Part shown: one piece after another, positions 57,702-64,000 of the stretch
Layout of the letters: each line of letters opens with the position of its first letter
Position numbering within the stretch: the first letter of the stretch is position 1
Assembly (NCBI RefSeq): GCF_900094565.1
Contig: NZ_FMAF01000002.1
Location: forward strand, 248,001 to 312,000
DNA from: Martinezella lusitana
GTDB taxonomy: Bacteria > Pseudomonadota > Alphaproteobacteria > Rhizobiales > Rhizobiaceae
Reading direction: 5' to 3'
DNA length: 64,000 nt
Translations under genes and position numbers: made by a program
Notes under the pieces: generated by a model
Told to the model about the DNA's origin: nothing
The model's database searches: none
The model's input: only the letters and a program-made list of their open reading frames with translations

Positions 57702-58115
57702 TTAGGTCGGTGGACTGATGAGCGTGACCGACTTGAAGTAAGTCTGGAAGCGCTTCGTGGCGCGGGTCAGCAGGGACAGGCCGCTAACGGCCGCATGAGC
57801 ACCAATGAAAAAATCGGGCGGGACACCGCCGCGTGTCCCGCCCGATTTGCGATATTGGGTGAAAACCTTGGCTGCGAGGAAGAGCGCTGCCCGCGGGATG
57901 GGCATGATCTCGATGCCGGTTTCCGCGAGCATGGCGTCGAGATCTTCTATTCTATCGTAGCGAACCGAGATCTCGGCATAGACGACATCGTTGACGCAAA
58001 GAGGGCCGAGAAGGCTTGCGCCATCAAGCTGTGCCAACGACCAATCTAACCACACCGGATCATTCGTGATGATATCCAGGAGGACGTTGGAATCGACAAG
58101 GATCACGTCAGCCAT
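57702..58115 (-). CDS. VapC-family toxin (PIN-domain ribonuclease)
   Basis: Toxin of 137 residues that would cleave RNA. The PIN acidic residues are Asp8 (ILVDSNVLLD), Glu48 (VVYAEIS) and Asp101 (PPDFFIGAHA). The fourth position, often Asp, reads LLTRATKRF. It overlaps the antitoxin gene by eight bases. Its coding sequence contains a perfect 16-bp inverted repeat over the Asp101 region (57811-57848). It is convergent with the efflux pump. Confidence 0.9.
   Translation of the reverse strand: MADVILVDSNVLLDIITNDPVWLDWSLAQLDGASLLGPLCVNDVVYAEISVRYDRIEDLDAMLAETGIEIMPIPRAALFLAAKVFTQYRKSGGTRGGVPPDFFIGAHAAVSGLSLLTRATKRFQTYFKSVTLISPPT
57808..57848 (-). terminator. Perfect 16-bp terminator-like hairpin inside vapC
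   Basis: AAATCGGGCGGGACAC (57811-57826) and GTGTCCCGCCCGATTT (57833-57848) are exact complements around a six-base loop. On the minus strand the stem is followed by a TTTTTT run (57808-57813), the form of a strong intrinsic terminator. It lies inside the vapC frame, at about codon 90-103. On the plus strand it follows the efflux pump gene with a shorter T run and might also terminate that transcript. Confidence 0.6.
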
Positions 58116-58341
58116 CGCCGCGCGTCAATGCCATGATCTCGTCGGTGCTCATGCCCTTTCCGGCATGCCCGCGAAACTTGGCAAACCGGCTGACTTGTTT
58201 GCCCGCATCCACCGGTACGACGACGATGTTGCCGTCGGCCGTCCGGCGAAAATCGACCTGGCTGCCAGATCCGATTCCCAGCATGTCGCGAACGGCCTTG
58301 GGAATCGTGACCTGTCCCTTTGCTTTTACAGTCGTGCTCAT
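58108..58341 (-). CDS. VapB/AbrB-type antitoxin
   Basis: Antitoxin of 77 residues with an N-terminal SpoVT/AbrB DNA-binding fold (TTVKAKGQVTIPKAVRDMLG). The C-terminal tail (RFRGHAGKG-like KFRGHAGKGMSTDEIMALT) should wrap around the toxin. The start is the ATG at 58339-58341; the frame extends upstream to 58398 but without family similarity. It overlaps the toxin gene by eight bases, the usual coupling. Confidence 0.9.
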   Translation of the reverse strand: MSTTVKAKGQVTIPKAVRDMLGIGSGSQVDFRRTADGNIVVVPVDAGKQVSRFAKFRGHAGKGMSTDEIMALTRGDG

Positions 58342-58431
58342 GCGCGCCTCGGTAATGATCTCTGAAGCAGAGGTCCTACTTTTGGAGGCCGAGTTCAAGG
58401 CAGTCGCGCAGTGTGCCGGTTCTCCTGGCGA

Positions 58432-59046
58432 TCACATCGGCGGCACGGTGCCGTTGAGGCCGACGGCGACGCGGTCGGCTGATACGGTCGTAGCGTCAGT
58501 TTGCTCTCCGGTGATGAAAACACCGGCACCGGGCTTCAGATCCGCTTTCGTGGCGGTTGCCAGCGTCACGACGGGCGTGCCCTTGGGAATGTTGATCTTG
58601 CGCTGTCCGCCCTTGTAGGTGAGCGTCAATGTCGGGCCATTCACCGAGGTCACGGCATTGGCGACCGTCGCATTGGTCATGGAGCTGTTCGGCTTTGAAT
58701 CCCAGGGGCGATCGCCCTCTCCCGTTCCCTTCAATGCTGCCGGGAAGATGACGACTTCTATGGCGCCGTTGATGCCGCTGTCAGTCGGCTGCGAAGCGAT
58801 GCCGACGAAATCGCCCGGCTTGATGTCATCGACGGCTGCCTGGACGACGCCGCTGACGTTCCAGCCGGATTTCAGCGCAACCGTCACGTCATTGCCGTCA
58901 CGGGATTTGACCTTGAGCGTGTCGCCATCGAGGCTTTCGACGGTGCCGCGTACCCTGACGCGTTCGGCGGCATCAACGCTTTGCAGCGCGGCGAACATTG
59001 CGACGGTGAGCGTCAGCGCACCCGTGATCAGGCGTTTGCGATGCAT
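58432..59046 (-). CDS. Secreted DUF5666-domain protein
   Basis: Predicted periplasmic protein of 204 residues. The signal peptide HRKRLITGALTLTVAMFAALQSVDA ends before AERVRV. The mature part has two OB-like repeats (VRGTVESLDGDTLKVKSRDG and VNGPTLTLTYKGGQRKI), as in DUF5666. Function is unknown. The start is the ATG at 59044-59046 behind AAGGAGA; a longer frame upstream has no support. Confidence 0.82.
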   Translation of the reverse strand: MHRKRLITGALTLTVAMFAALQSVDAAERVRVRGTVESLDGDTLKVKSRDGNDVTVALKSGWNVSGVVQAAVDDIKPGDFVGIASQPTDSGINGAIEVVIFPAALKGTGEGDRPWDSKPNSSMTNATVANAVTSVNGPTLTLTYKGGQRKINIPKGTPVVTLATATKADLKPGAGVFITGEQTDATTVSADRVAVGLNGTVPPM

Positions 59047-59360
59047 GGCAGTGTCTCCTTGAGATATCGGCCGAGCGGTGAGCCGGTCGTGTTTGATGCG
59101 ATGCTGAGCCGGCCAGTGGGATATCCTTGCGGGGATTGGCGGGCGGGGCCATCGACACAACGATCCTATGCGCCGGCTCTGCCGTTCGCCATTCAAACAA
59201 GCGTGAGATGAGGGCTATGTTCCGCCCGAGAATTGATTGGAAAAACCGGAATAAGTGCGGAAACATCAAACTTTGCTTAACGTTTGACGTTAGACTGGGG
59301 TGGTTGTCTCGAAATCCCTGTCGCGCCGTTGCGCTGGGCTGGGGAGGTTGGAGAACCGAT
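59047..59360. other. Intergenic region between the DUF5666 gene and the small ORF at 59361
   Basis: About 310 bases with no convincing gene. Around 59255-59300 the sequence becomes AT-rich (AAACATCAAACTTTGCTTAACGTTTGACG). TTGACG at 59284-59289 could be a -35 box for the small gene at 59361, but no matching -10 box was found. Confidence 0.35.
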
Positions 59361-59516
59361 ATGACCGCGATTCGTCCACTTCTGATCGGTATCATTCTGA
59401 TTCTGGCACTGGTGTTGATTGCGCTCAGCATCCTGCTGGTCGATCCCGCTCAGCCGCTGCGCCAATCCGACAGTCTCATACCCATGCAGACCGAGCCTAC
59501 GCAGCAGCGGCCATAG
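59361..59516 (+). CDS. Small single-pass membrane protein, hypothetical
   Basis: Frame of 51 codons: one strongly hydrophobic stretch (LLIGIILILALVLIALSILLV) followed by a short polar, proline/glutamine-rich tail. A GGAG tract lies about ten bases before the ATG. The clear membrane segment argues for a real small protein, but no family is recognised. It ends 14 bases before the convergent hutC gene. Confidence 0.5.
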   Translation: MTAIRPLLIGIILILALVLIALSILLVDPAQPLRQSDSLIPMQTEPTQQRP

Positions 59517-59529
59517 CGGGCGGTGTCGG

Positions 59530-60276
59530 TCAGCTCGACGGGGTAAAGCGCGCCACCAGGCTGTGACGATCGCCGGGATAGGTAAGGCGGACATGGGTTA
59601 TCGGGCCGGTGGAACTCCATGTGCGCCGTTCGACGACAAGACAGGCGGTCCCCTTGGGAACGTCAAGGCTCGCGGCGGCCTCGCCCTCGGCGGATATGGC
59701 ACGGATTTGGTGTTCGGCGGTGCTCCATGGCACCTGGTTCAGCAACCAGGGGCCCGGTGGCAAGGTCGCGAAGTCGGCTTTGGCCGCCTCCGGCACGGCA
59801 TCCAGGTTGATGACACGATCTTCCAGACAGAAGGGTCGCGGGCCGGCATAGTGAATGCAGCTGATTTCGAGCACTGGGACGGAGCCTGCAAACTGCAGCC
59901 GCCGCGCGTCCTCCGGCCGGTCGCGCCGCTCGGTGCGTTTCACGAGTTTGTGCGAATAGGGCAGGTTGAGCGACTGGACTTCCGATTCGATGTCGTGGAT
60001 TTCCAGCACGGCCGATTGCGCCAGCGGATGGGTGACGAAACTGCCCGAGCGCTTTCTCCGCTCGATCAGGCCGGCACGGGCAAGCTGGGTCAGCGCCTTG
60101 TTCACGGTCATGCGCGAGCAATCATATTGCTCCGCCAAGGCCAGCTCGAAGGGGATGCGATGACCCGGCGGCCAGGCGCCCGAGACGATCTGGCCCTCGA
60201 TATCGCTCAGGATACGCTGATGCAGGGTCGCCTCTTTACCCGTGGTCATGCCGCCTGCCATCTCCGTGTAAGACAT
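59530..60276 (-). CDS. hutC: GntR/HutC-family histidine-utilisation repressor
   Basis: Repressor of 248 residues. The GntR winged helix is LALAEQYDCSRMTVNKALTQ, and the UTRA ligand domain follows (VLEISCIHYAGPRPFCLEDR, CLVVERRTW). In this family the inducer is urocanate. It lies 53 bases downstream of hutF on the same strand, so the two are probably co-transcribed. The operator at 61733-61744 would let it control hutF-hutC and hutI-hutH together. Confidence 0.92.
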   Translation of the reverse strand: MSYTEMAGGMTTGKEATLHQRILSDIEGQIVSGAWPPGHRIPFELALAEQYDCSRMTVNKALTQLARAGLIERRKRSGSFVTHPLAQSAVLEIHDIESEVQSLNLPYSHKLVKRTERRDRPEDARRLQFAGSVPVLEISCIHYAGPRPFCLEDRVINLDAVPEAAKADFATLPPGPWLLNQVPWSTAEHQIRAISAEGEAAASLDVPKGTACLVVERRTWSSTGPITHVRLTYPGDRHSLVARFTPSS

Positions 60277-60329
60277 GGGAATTCCCGTGAATTATTTAAG
60301 GGCCAATCGGCGGGAGGAAAAGTGGTTTC

Positions 60330-61673
60330 TCAACCGATCAGCTCGGCCATTGCCTGCCGGAACCGTGCGGAGATCGTCTCTCTCTTGATGTGGCGACCGC
60401 CTTCGACCTGCTTGCGGCCCAAAACCCAGACGCTGTCGACCGTGACGCCACCGGCAAATGTCCAGTGATCGAGAACGCGGTCGCCGGACAGATACGGCAC
60501 GGCGCCGGCATCGAGGGAAACCATGTCGGCGTAGTTGCCGACGGCAAGCCCAGCCGGCGCTTTCAGGGCTGCGCCGCCGCCTGCCAGCGCGCCATCGAAC
60601 AACATCCGCGCCGTCGAGCCGCCTGTTGAGGCGATGACGTTGCGGGCGCGCAGTGCCAGTCGCTGCGAATATTCCAGTTGCCGCAGTTCTTCCGGAACGG
60701 AGATCAGGATGTTGGAATCCGAGCCGATGCCATAACGGCCGCCTTCCCCCAGGAAGAGAGGGGCGGCGAATGCGCCATCGCCGAGATTGGCCTCGGTGAT
60801 GGGGCAGAGGCCGGCGATCGCGCCGCTCTTTGCCATCCGCCGGGTTTCATTCTCGGTCATATGGGTGGCGTGGATCAGGCACCAACGGTCATTGACCGGA
60901 GCATTGTCGAGCAGCCATTCCACCGGCCGCGCGCCGGACCAGGCAACGCAATCCTCGACTTCCTTCACTTGTTCGGCGACGTGGATATGGATTGGCCCGT
61001 CACCGGCCATCGGCACGAGCTTTACAAGTTCTTCCGGCGTCACGGCTCTCAGGCTGTGCGGTGCGATCCCAAGTTCGGCGCCGGGCAGGCGGCTTGTTAC
61101 CGAGCGGCAGCCGGCCATCAGCGCCTCGAAGCTTTCGAGCGAATTGATGAAGCGGCGCTGGCCGTCGATGGGGGCCGCGCCGCCGAAGCCGGAATGGGCG
61201 TAGAAGACTGGCAGCAGCGTCAGGGCAATGCCGGTTTCGGCGCTGGCCGCGCCGATGCGCTCCGCCAGTTCGGCGATATTGGCATAGGGGCTGCCATCCT
61301 TGTCATGGTGCAGGTAATGGAATTCGCCGACGCGGGAGAAGCCCGCTTCGAGCATCTCCATATAGAGCTGCGCGGCAACGGCCTCGACATGATCGGGGGT
61401 CATCGACAGCGCGAATTTATACATGACGGTGCGCCAGCTCCAGAAGCTGTCATTTGCCGGGCCGCGGACTTCGGCAAGGCCGGCCATGGCGCGCTGGAAG
61501 GCGTGGCTGTGCAGATTCGGCACCGCCGGCACGAGAATATCCTGCCTGTTGTCGCCGCCTTCGGGCGCGACATCAACGGCGATATCGGCAATGCGGCCGC
61601 CTTCGAGGGTCAGCCGCACATTTTCGTGCCATCCGTCGCCAAGCAATGCCGAGCGTGCGTGAAGTGTCGTCAT
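60330..61673 (-). CDS. hutF: Formimidoylglutamate deiminase
   Basis: Zinc amidohydrolase of 447 residues that turns N-formimidoyl-L-glutamate into N-formyl-L-glutamate and ammonia, the five-step branch of histidine breakdown. Metal ligands are seen in [26 protein letters not shown] and GSDSNI. It is divergent from hutI with the hut operator between them. The presence of hutF predicts a hutG formylglutamate amidohydrolase outside the window. Confidence 0.93.
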   Translation of the reverse strand: MTTLHARSALLGDGWHENVRLTLEGGRIADIAVDVAPEGGDNRQDILVPAVPNLHSHAFQRAMAGLAEVRGPANDSFWSWRTVMYKFALSMTPDHVEAVAAQLYMEMLEAGFSRVGEFHYLHHDKDGSPYANIAELAERIGAASAETGIALTLLPVFYAHSGFGGAAPIDGQRRFINSLESFEALMAGCRSVTSRLPGAELGIAPHSLRAVTPEELVKLVPMAGDGPIHIHVAEQVKEVEDCVAWSGARPVEWLLDNAPVNDRWCLIHATHMTENETRRMAKSGAIAGLCPITEANLGDGAFAAPLFLGEGGRYGIGSDSNILISVPEELRQLEYSQRLALRARNVIASTGGSTARMLFDGALAGGGAALKAPAGLAVGNYADMVSLDAGAVPYLSGDRVLDHWTFAGGVTVDSVWVLGRKQVEGGRHIKRETISARFRQAMAELIG

Positions 61674-61732
61674 GGTCTCACCCTTTCCTTTCGGACTTGG
61701 AGTCCAAAATCCCTCTTGTCAGCCTTTTTAAT

Positions 61733-61744
61733 ATGTATATACAT
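61733..61744. promoter_or_regulatory. HutC-type operator
   Basis: The perfect palindrome ATGTATATACAT lies between divergent hutF and hutI. The TGTATATACA core matches what is known of HutC sites in proteobacteria. Confidence 0.75.
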
Positions 61745-61774
61745 TATGAGCCAACGATGAAAGGCGTAAAGCTG

Positions 61775-63031
61775 ATGCGTGGGAACAATTTTTCCGAAGA
61801 TAGCACGGCAAGCGACGGCGCAATCCGCGTCTGGCGCAATGCCCGTTTGGCGACCTTGAAAGAGGGCTCGGCTCGGCTTGGTACGGTCGAGAAGGGTGCG
61901 ATCCTGACGAAGGATGGCCGCATCGTTTTTGCCGGCAGCGAAGCCGATCTGCCCGATGTCTCCAACGCTGATGCTATCGATCTCGAGGGTCGCTGGGTCA
62001 CGCCCGGTCTGGTAGATTGCCACACGCATATCGTCTATGGCGGCAATCGCGCCCGCGAATTCGAGATGCGGCTGGAGGGTGCTAGCTACGAGGAAATCGC
62101 CCGCGCCGGCGGTGGCATCGTCTCCTCCGTCAACGCTACGCGTGCGCTGTCGGTGGATGAGCTTGTTGCCGTCGCGCTGCCGCGGCTCGATACGCTGCTG
62201 GCCGAAGGTGTCACCACGATCGAGGTGAAGTCCGGCTACGGCCTCAATATCCCATCCGAATTGAAGATGCTGCGGGCCGCTCGCCGGCTCGAAGAAGTTC
62301 GCCCGGTCCGGGTCGTCACTTCCTATCTCGGCGCGCATGCGACGCCGGCGGAGTACAAAGGCCGTAACGGCGACTATATCGACGATGTCGTGCTGCCCGG
62401 ATTGAGGCAGGCGCATGCAGAGGGTCTCGTCGATGCCGTCGACGGCTTCTGCGAAGGGATTGCCTTCTCGACGGCGGAAATCGCCCGGGTCTTCGATCTT
62501 GCCCGGTCGCTCGGCATTCCGGTGAAGCTCCACGCAGAGCAGCTTTCCAATCTCGGCGGCGCCAAGCTTGCGGCCTCCTATGGCGCACTTTCCGCTGATC
62601 ATGTCGAATATCTCGACGAGGACGGCGTCAAGGCCATGGCTGCGGCGGGAACGGTTGCCGTGCTCCTGCCGGGCGCCTTCTATGCCATCAACGAGAAGCA
62701 GAAGCCGCCTGTCAAGGCTCTGCGCGAGGCGGGCGTTTCGATCGCTATCGCCACGGACTCCAATCCAGGGACGTCGCCCCTGACGTCGCTGCTTCTGACC
62801 ATGAACATGGCTGCCACACTTTTCCGCCTGACGGTCGAGGAATGCATCGCTGGCGCCACCCGCGAAGGCGGGCGTGCCCTTGGCCTGCTGTCCGAGACGG
62901 GGACGCTCGAAGCCGGCAAGTCGGCCGATTTTGCTATCTGGGACGTCGAAAGCCTTGCGGAGCTGGTCTATCGCATCGGCTTTAATCCGCTCCATGCTCA
63001 TGTCTTCAAGGGAAAAAGGTTCAACCGATGA
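61775..63031 (+). CDS. hutI: Imidazolonepropionase
   Basis: Zinc/iron amidohydrolase of 418 residues that opens 4-imidazolone-5-propionate to formimidoylglutamate. Landmarks are [32 protein letters not shown] and [10 protein letters not shown]. The start was set at the ATG at 61775; the ATG at 61757 is an alternative. The open frame extends far upstream across the hutF gene without a start. It overlaps hutH as ATGA. Confidence 0.93.
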   Translation: MRGNNFSEDSTASDGAIRVWRNARLATLKEGSARLGTVEKGAILTKDGRIVFAGSEADLPDVSNADAIDLEGRWVTPGLVDCHTHIVYGGNRAREFEMRLEGASYEEIARAGGGIVSSVNATRALSVDELVAVALPRLDTLLAEGVTTIEVKSGYGLNIPSELKMLRAARRLEEVRPVRVVTSYLGAHATPAEYKGRNGDYIDDVVLPGLRQAHAEGLVDAVDGFCEGIAFSTAEIARVFDLARSLGIPVKLHAEQLSNLGGAKLAASYGALSADHVEYLDEDGVKAMAAAGTVAVLLPGAFYAINEKQKPPVKALREAGVSIAIATDSNPGTSPLTSLLLTMNMAATLFRLTVEECIAGATREGGRALGLLSETGTLEAGKSADFAIWDVESLAELVYRIGFNPLHAHVFKGKRFNR

Positions 63032-64000
63032 CTGTCGTTCTCCATCCCGGCTCCGTTTCGCTGCAGCAACTGGCGACGATCTATTGGACCGGTGAGCCGG
63101 CTAAGCTCGATGCCTCCTTCGATGCGGGCATCGCCAAGGCCGCCGCCCGGATCGCCGAGATTGCCGCCGGCAATGCGCCTGTCTATGGCATCAACACCGG
63201 CTTCGGCAAACTGGCATCGATCAAGATCGACAGCGCCGATGTCGCCACGCTTCAGCGCAATCTCATCCTCTCCCATTGCTGCGGCGTCGGTCAGCCGCTG
63301 CCTGACAATGTCGTCCGTCTCATCATGTCGCTGAAGCTGGTTTCGCTCGGGCGCGGTGCTTCGGGCGTGCGGCTGGAGTTGGTACGGCTGATCGAGGCCA
63401 TGCTCGACAAGGGTGTCGTGCCCGTCATCCCGGAAAAGGGTTCCGTCGGTGCATCGGGCGATCTTGCTCCGCTCGCGCATATGACCGCCGTCATGATGGG
63501 CCATGGCGAAGCCTTCTATGCCGGAGAGCGTCTTTCCGGTGCTGCGGCACTCGAAAAGGCAGGCTTGAAGCCGGTCGTGCTCGCCGCCAAGGAAGGGCTG
63601 GCGCTGATCAACGGCACGCAGGTTTCGACCGCGTTGGCGCTTGCCGGTCTCTTCCGTGCCCATCGCGCCGCCCAGGCGGCCCTCATCACCGGCGCCATGT
63701 CGACGGATGCGGCCATGGGCTCCTCCGCACCGTTCCACCCCGATATCCATACGCTGCGTGGCCACAAGGGCCAGATCGATACCGCCGCCGCCCTTCGCGG
63801 GTTGCTGGCCGGCTCGGTGATCCGCGAGAGCCATATCGAGGGCGACGAGCGCGTGCAGGATCCCTATTGCATCCGCTGCCAGCCGCAGGTCGACGGCGCC
63901 TGCCTCGATCTCCTGCGCTCTGTGGGACGCACGCTCGAAATCGAAGCCAATGCAGTCACCGACAATCCGCTTGTGCTGTCTGATAATTCCGTCGTCTCCG
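63028..64000 (+). CDS. hutH: Histidine ammonia-lyase, N-terminal part (cut by window edge)
   Basis: Removes ammonia from histidine to give urocanate, the first step of the pathway. The 324 visible residues start [18 protein letters not shown]. The self-forming MIO cofactor triad Ala-Ser-Gly is in [14 protein letters not shown], and [10 protein letters not shown] and [13 protein letters not shown] are family blocks. The C terminus is beyond the window. It is translationally coupled to hutI by a four-base overlap. Confidence 0.95.
   Translation, partial: MTVVLHPGSVSLQQLATIYWTGEPAKLDASFDAGIAKAAARIAEIAAGNAPVYGINTGFGKLASIKIDSADVATLQRNLILSHCCGVGQPLPDNVVRLIMSLKLVSLGRGASGVRLELVRLIEAMLDKGVVPVIPEKGSVGASGDLAPLAHMTAVMMGHGEAFYAGERLSGAAALEKAGLKPVVLAAKEGLALINGTQVSTALALAGLFRAHRAAQAALITGAMSTDAAMGSSAPFHPDIHTLRGHKGQIDTAAALRGLLAGSVIRESHIEGDERVQDPYCIRCQPQVDGACLDLLRSVGRTLEIEANAVTDNPLVLSDNSVVS

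Noticed and set aside
61693..61705. GGACT-TGG-AGTCC near the hutF start
   Set aside because: Short and not similar to the hut operator at 61733. Probably chance.
61454..61774. Upstream extension of hutI giving a 525-residue protein
   Set aside because: It runs through the start of hutF on the other strand and across the operator. The family length fits a start at 61775.

Overview
The window reads as chromosome- or megaplasmid-type DNA of an alphaproteobacterium of the order Hyphomicrobiales, most likely Rhizobium in the broad sense. The grounds are high GC, many binding-protein-dependent sugar importers with UgpC-type ATPases, a SAM-II riboswitch before metA, a glpSTPQUV-type glycerol importer, and CCCCTCACCC/CTCTCCCC palindromic intergenic repeats. 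Almost all of the sequence is coding. I see no rRNA, tRNA, CRISPR array, insertion sequence or prophage.

Layout. 1-1.7 kb: start of metA behind a promoter, SAM-II aptamer and terminator, then a MoxR ATPase/Nudix pair. 1.9-3.7 kb: an SbmA/YddA-like membrane protein with a degenerate ATPase domain. 3.8-6.7 kb: elongation factor P (efp) divergent from its modification genes epmA and epmB. 7.0-12.9 kb: carrier protein, acyl-CoA-dehydrogenase-like flavoprotein, amino acid:[carrier protein] ligase (a tRNA-synthetase paralogue), DUF1839 protein and a GH2 glycosidase. The loading chemistry of such ligases is known, but I know of no established product. 13.0-23.4 kb: an ABC sugar importer with two Gfo/Idh/MocA dehydrogenases, a TetR regulator, and an enolase-superfamily plus dehydrogenase operon. 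Both operons carry the same 18-bp operator. 23.5-29.6 kb: a transglycosylase lipoprotein, then a LacI / DUF2264 / D-2-hydroxyacid dehydrogenase operon divergent from an orphan solute-binding protein. 29.8-37.1 kb: an acid phosphatase and the glycerol-type importer glpSTPQUV. 37.7-38.7 kb: a CorA/ZntB transporter. 39.1-46.8 kb: ROK repressor, ThuB-like and ThuA-like genes, divergent from a complete sugar importer.

46.8-51 kb: DUF427, an M23 peptidase and the Nramp transporter mntH. 51.2-52.5 kb: a divergent tryptophan-2,3-dioxygenase-like gene facing an Lrp/AsnC regulator. 52.5-57.7 kb: a TetR repressor and an RND efflux pump. 57.7-58.3 kb: a VapBC toxin-antitoxin pair with a perfect terminator-like hairpin inside vapC. 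58.4-64 kb: a DUF5666 protein and the histidine-utilisation genes hutC, hutF, hutI and hutH (cut by the window edge).

The strongest leads are the carrier-protein aminoacylation cluster, the unusual dioxygenase-like protein, the complementary loss of ATPase motifs in GlpS and GlpT, the vapC hairpin and the shared TetR operator. All calls come from reading the sequence and from recalled family knowledge. No search was run.
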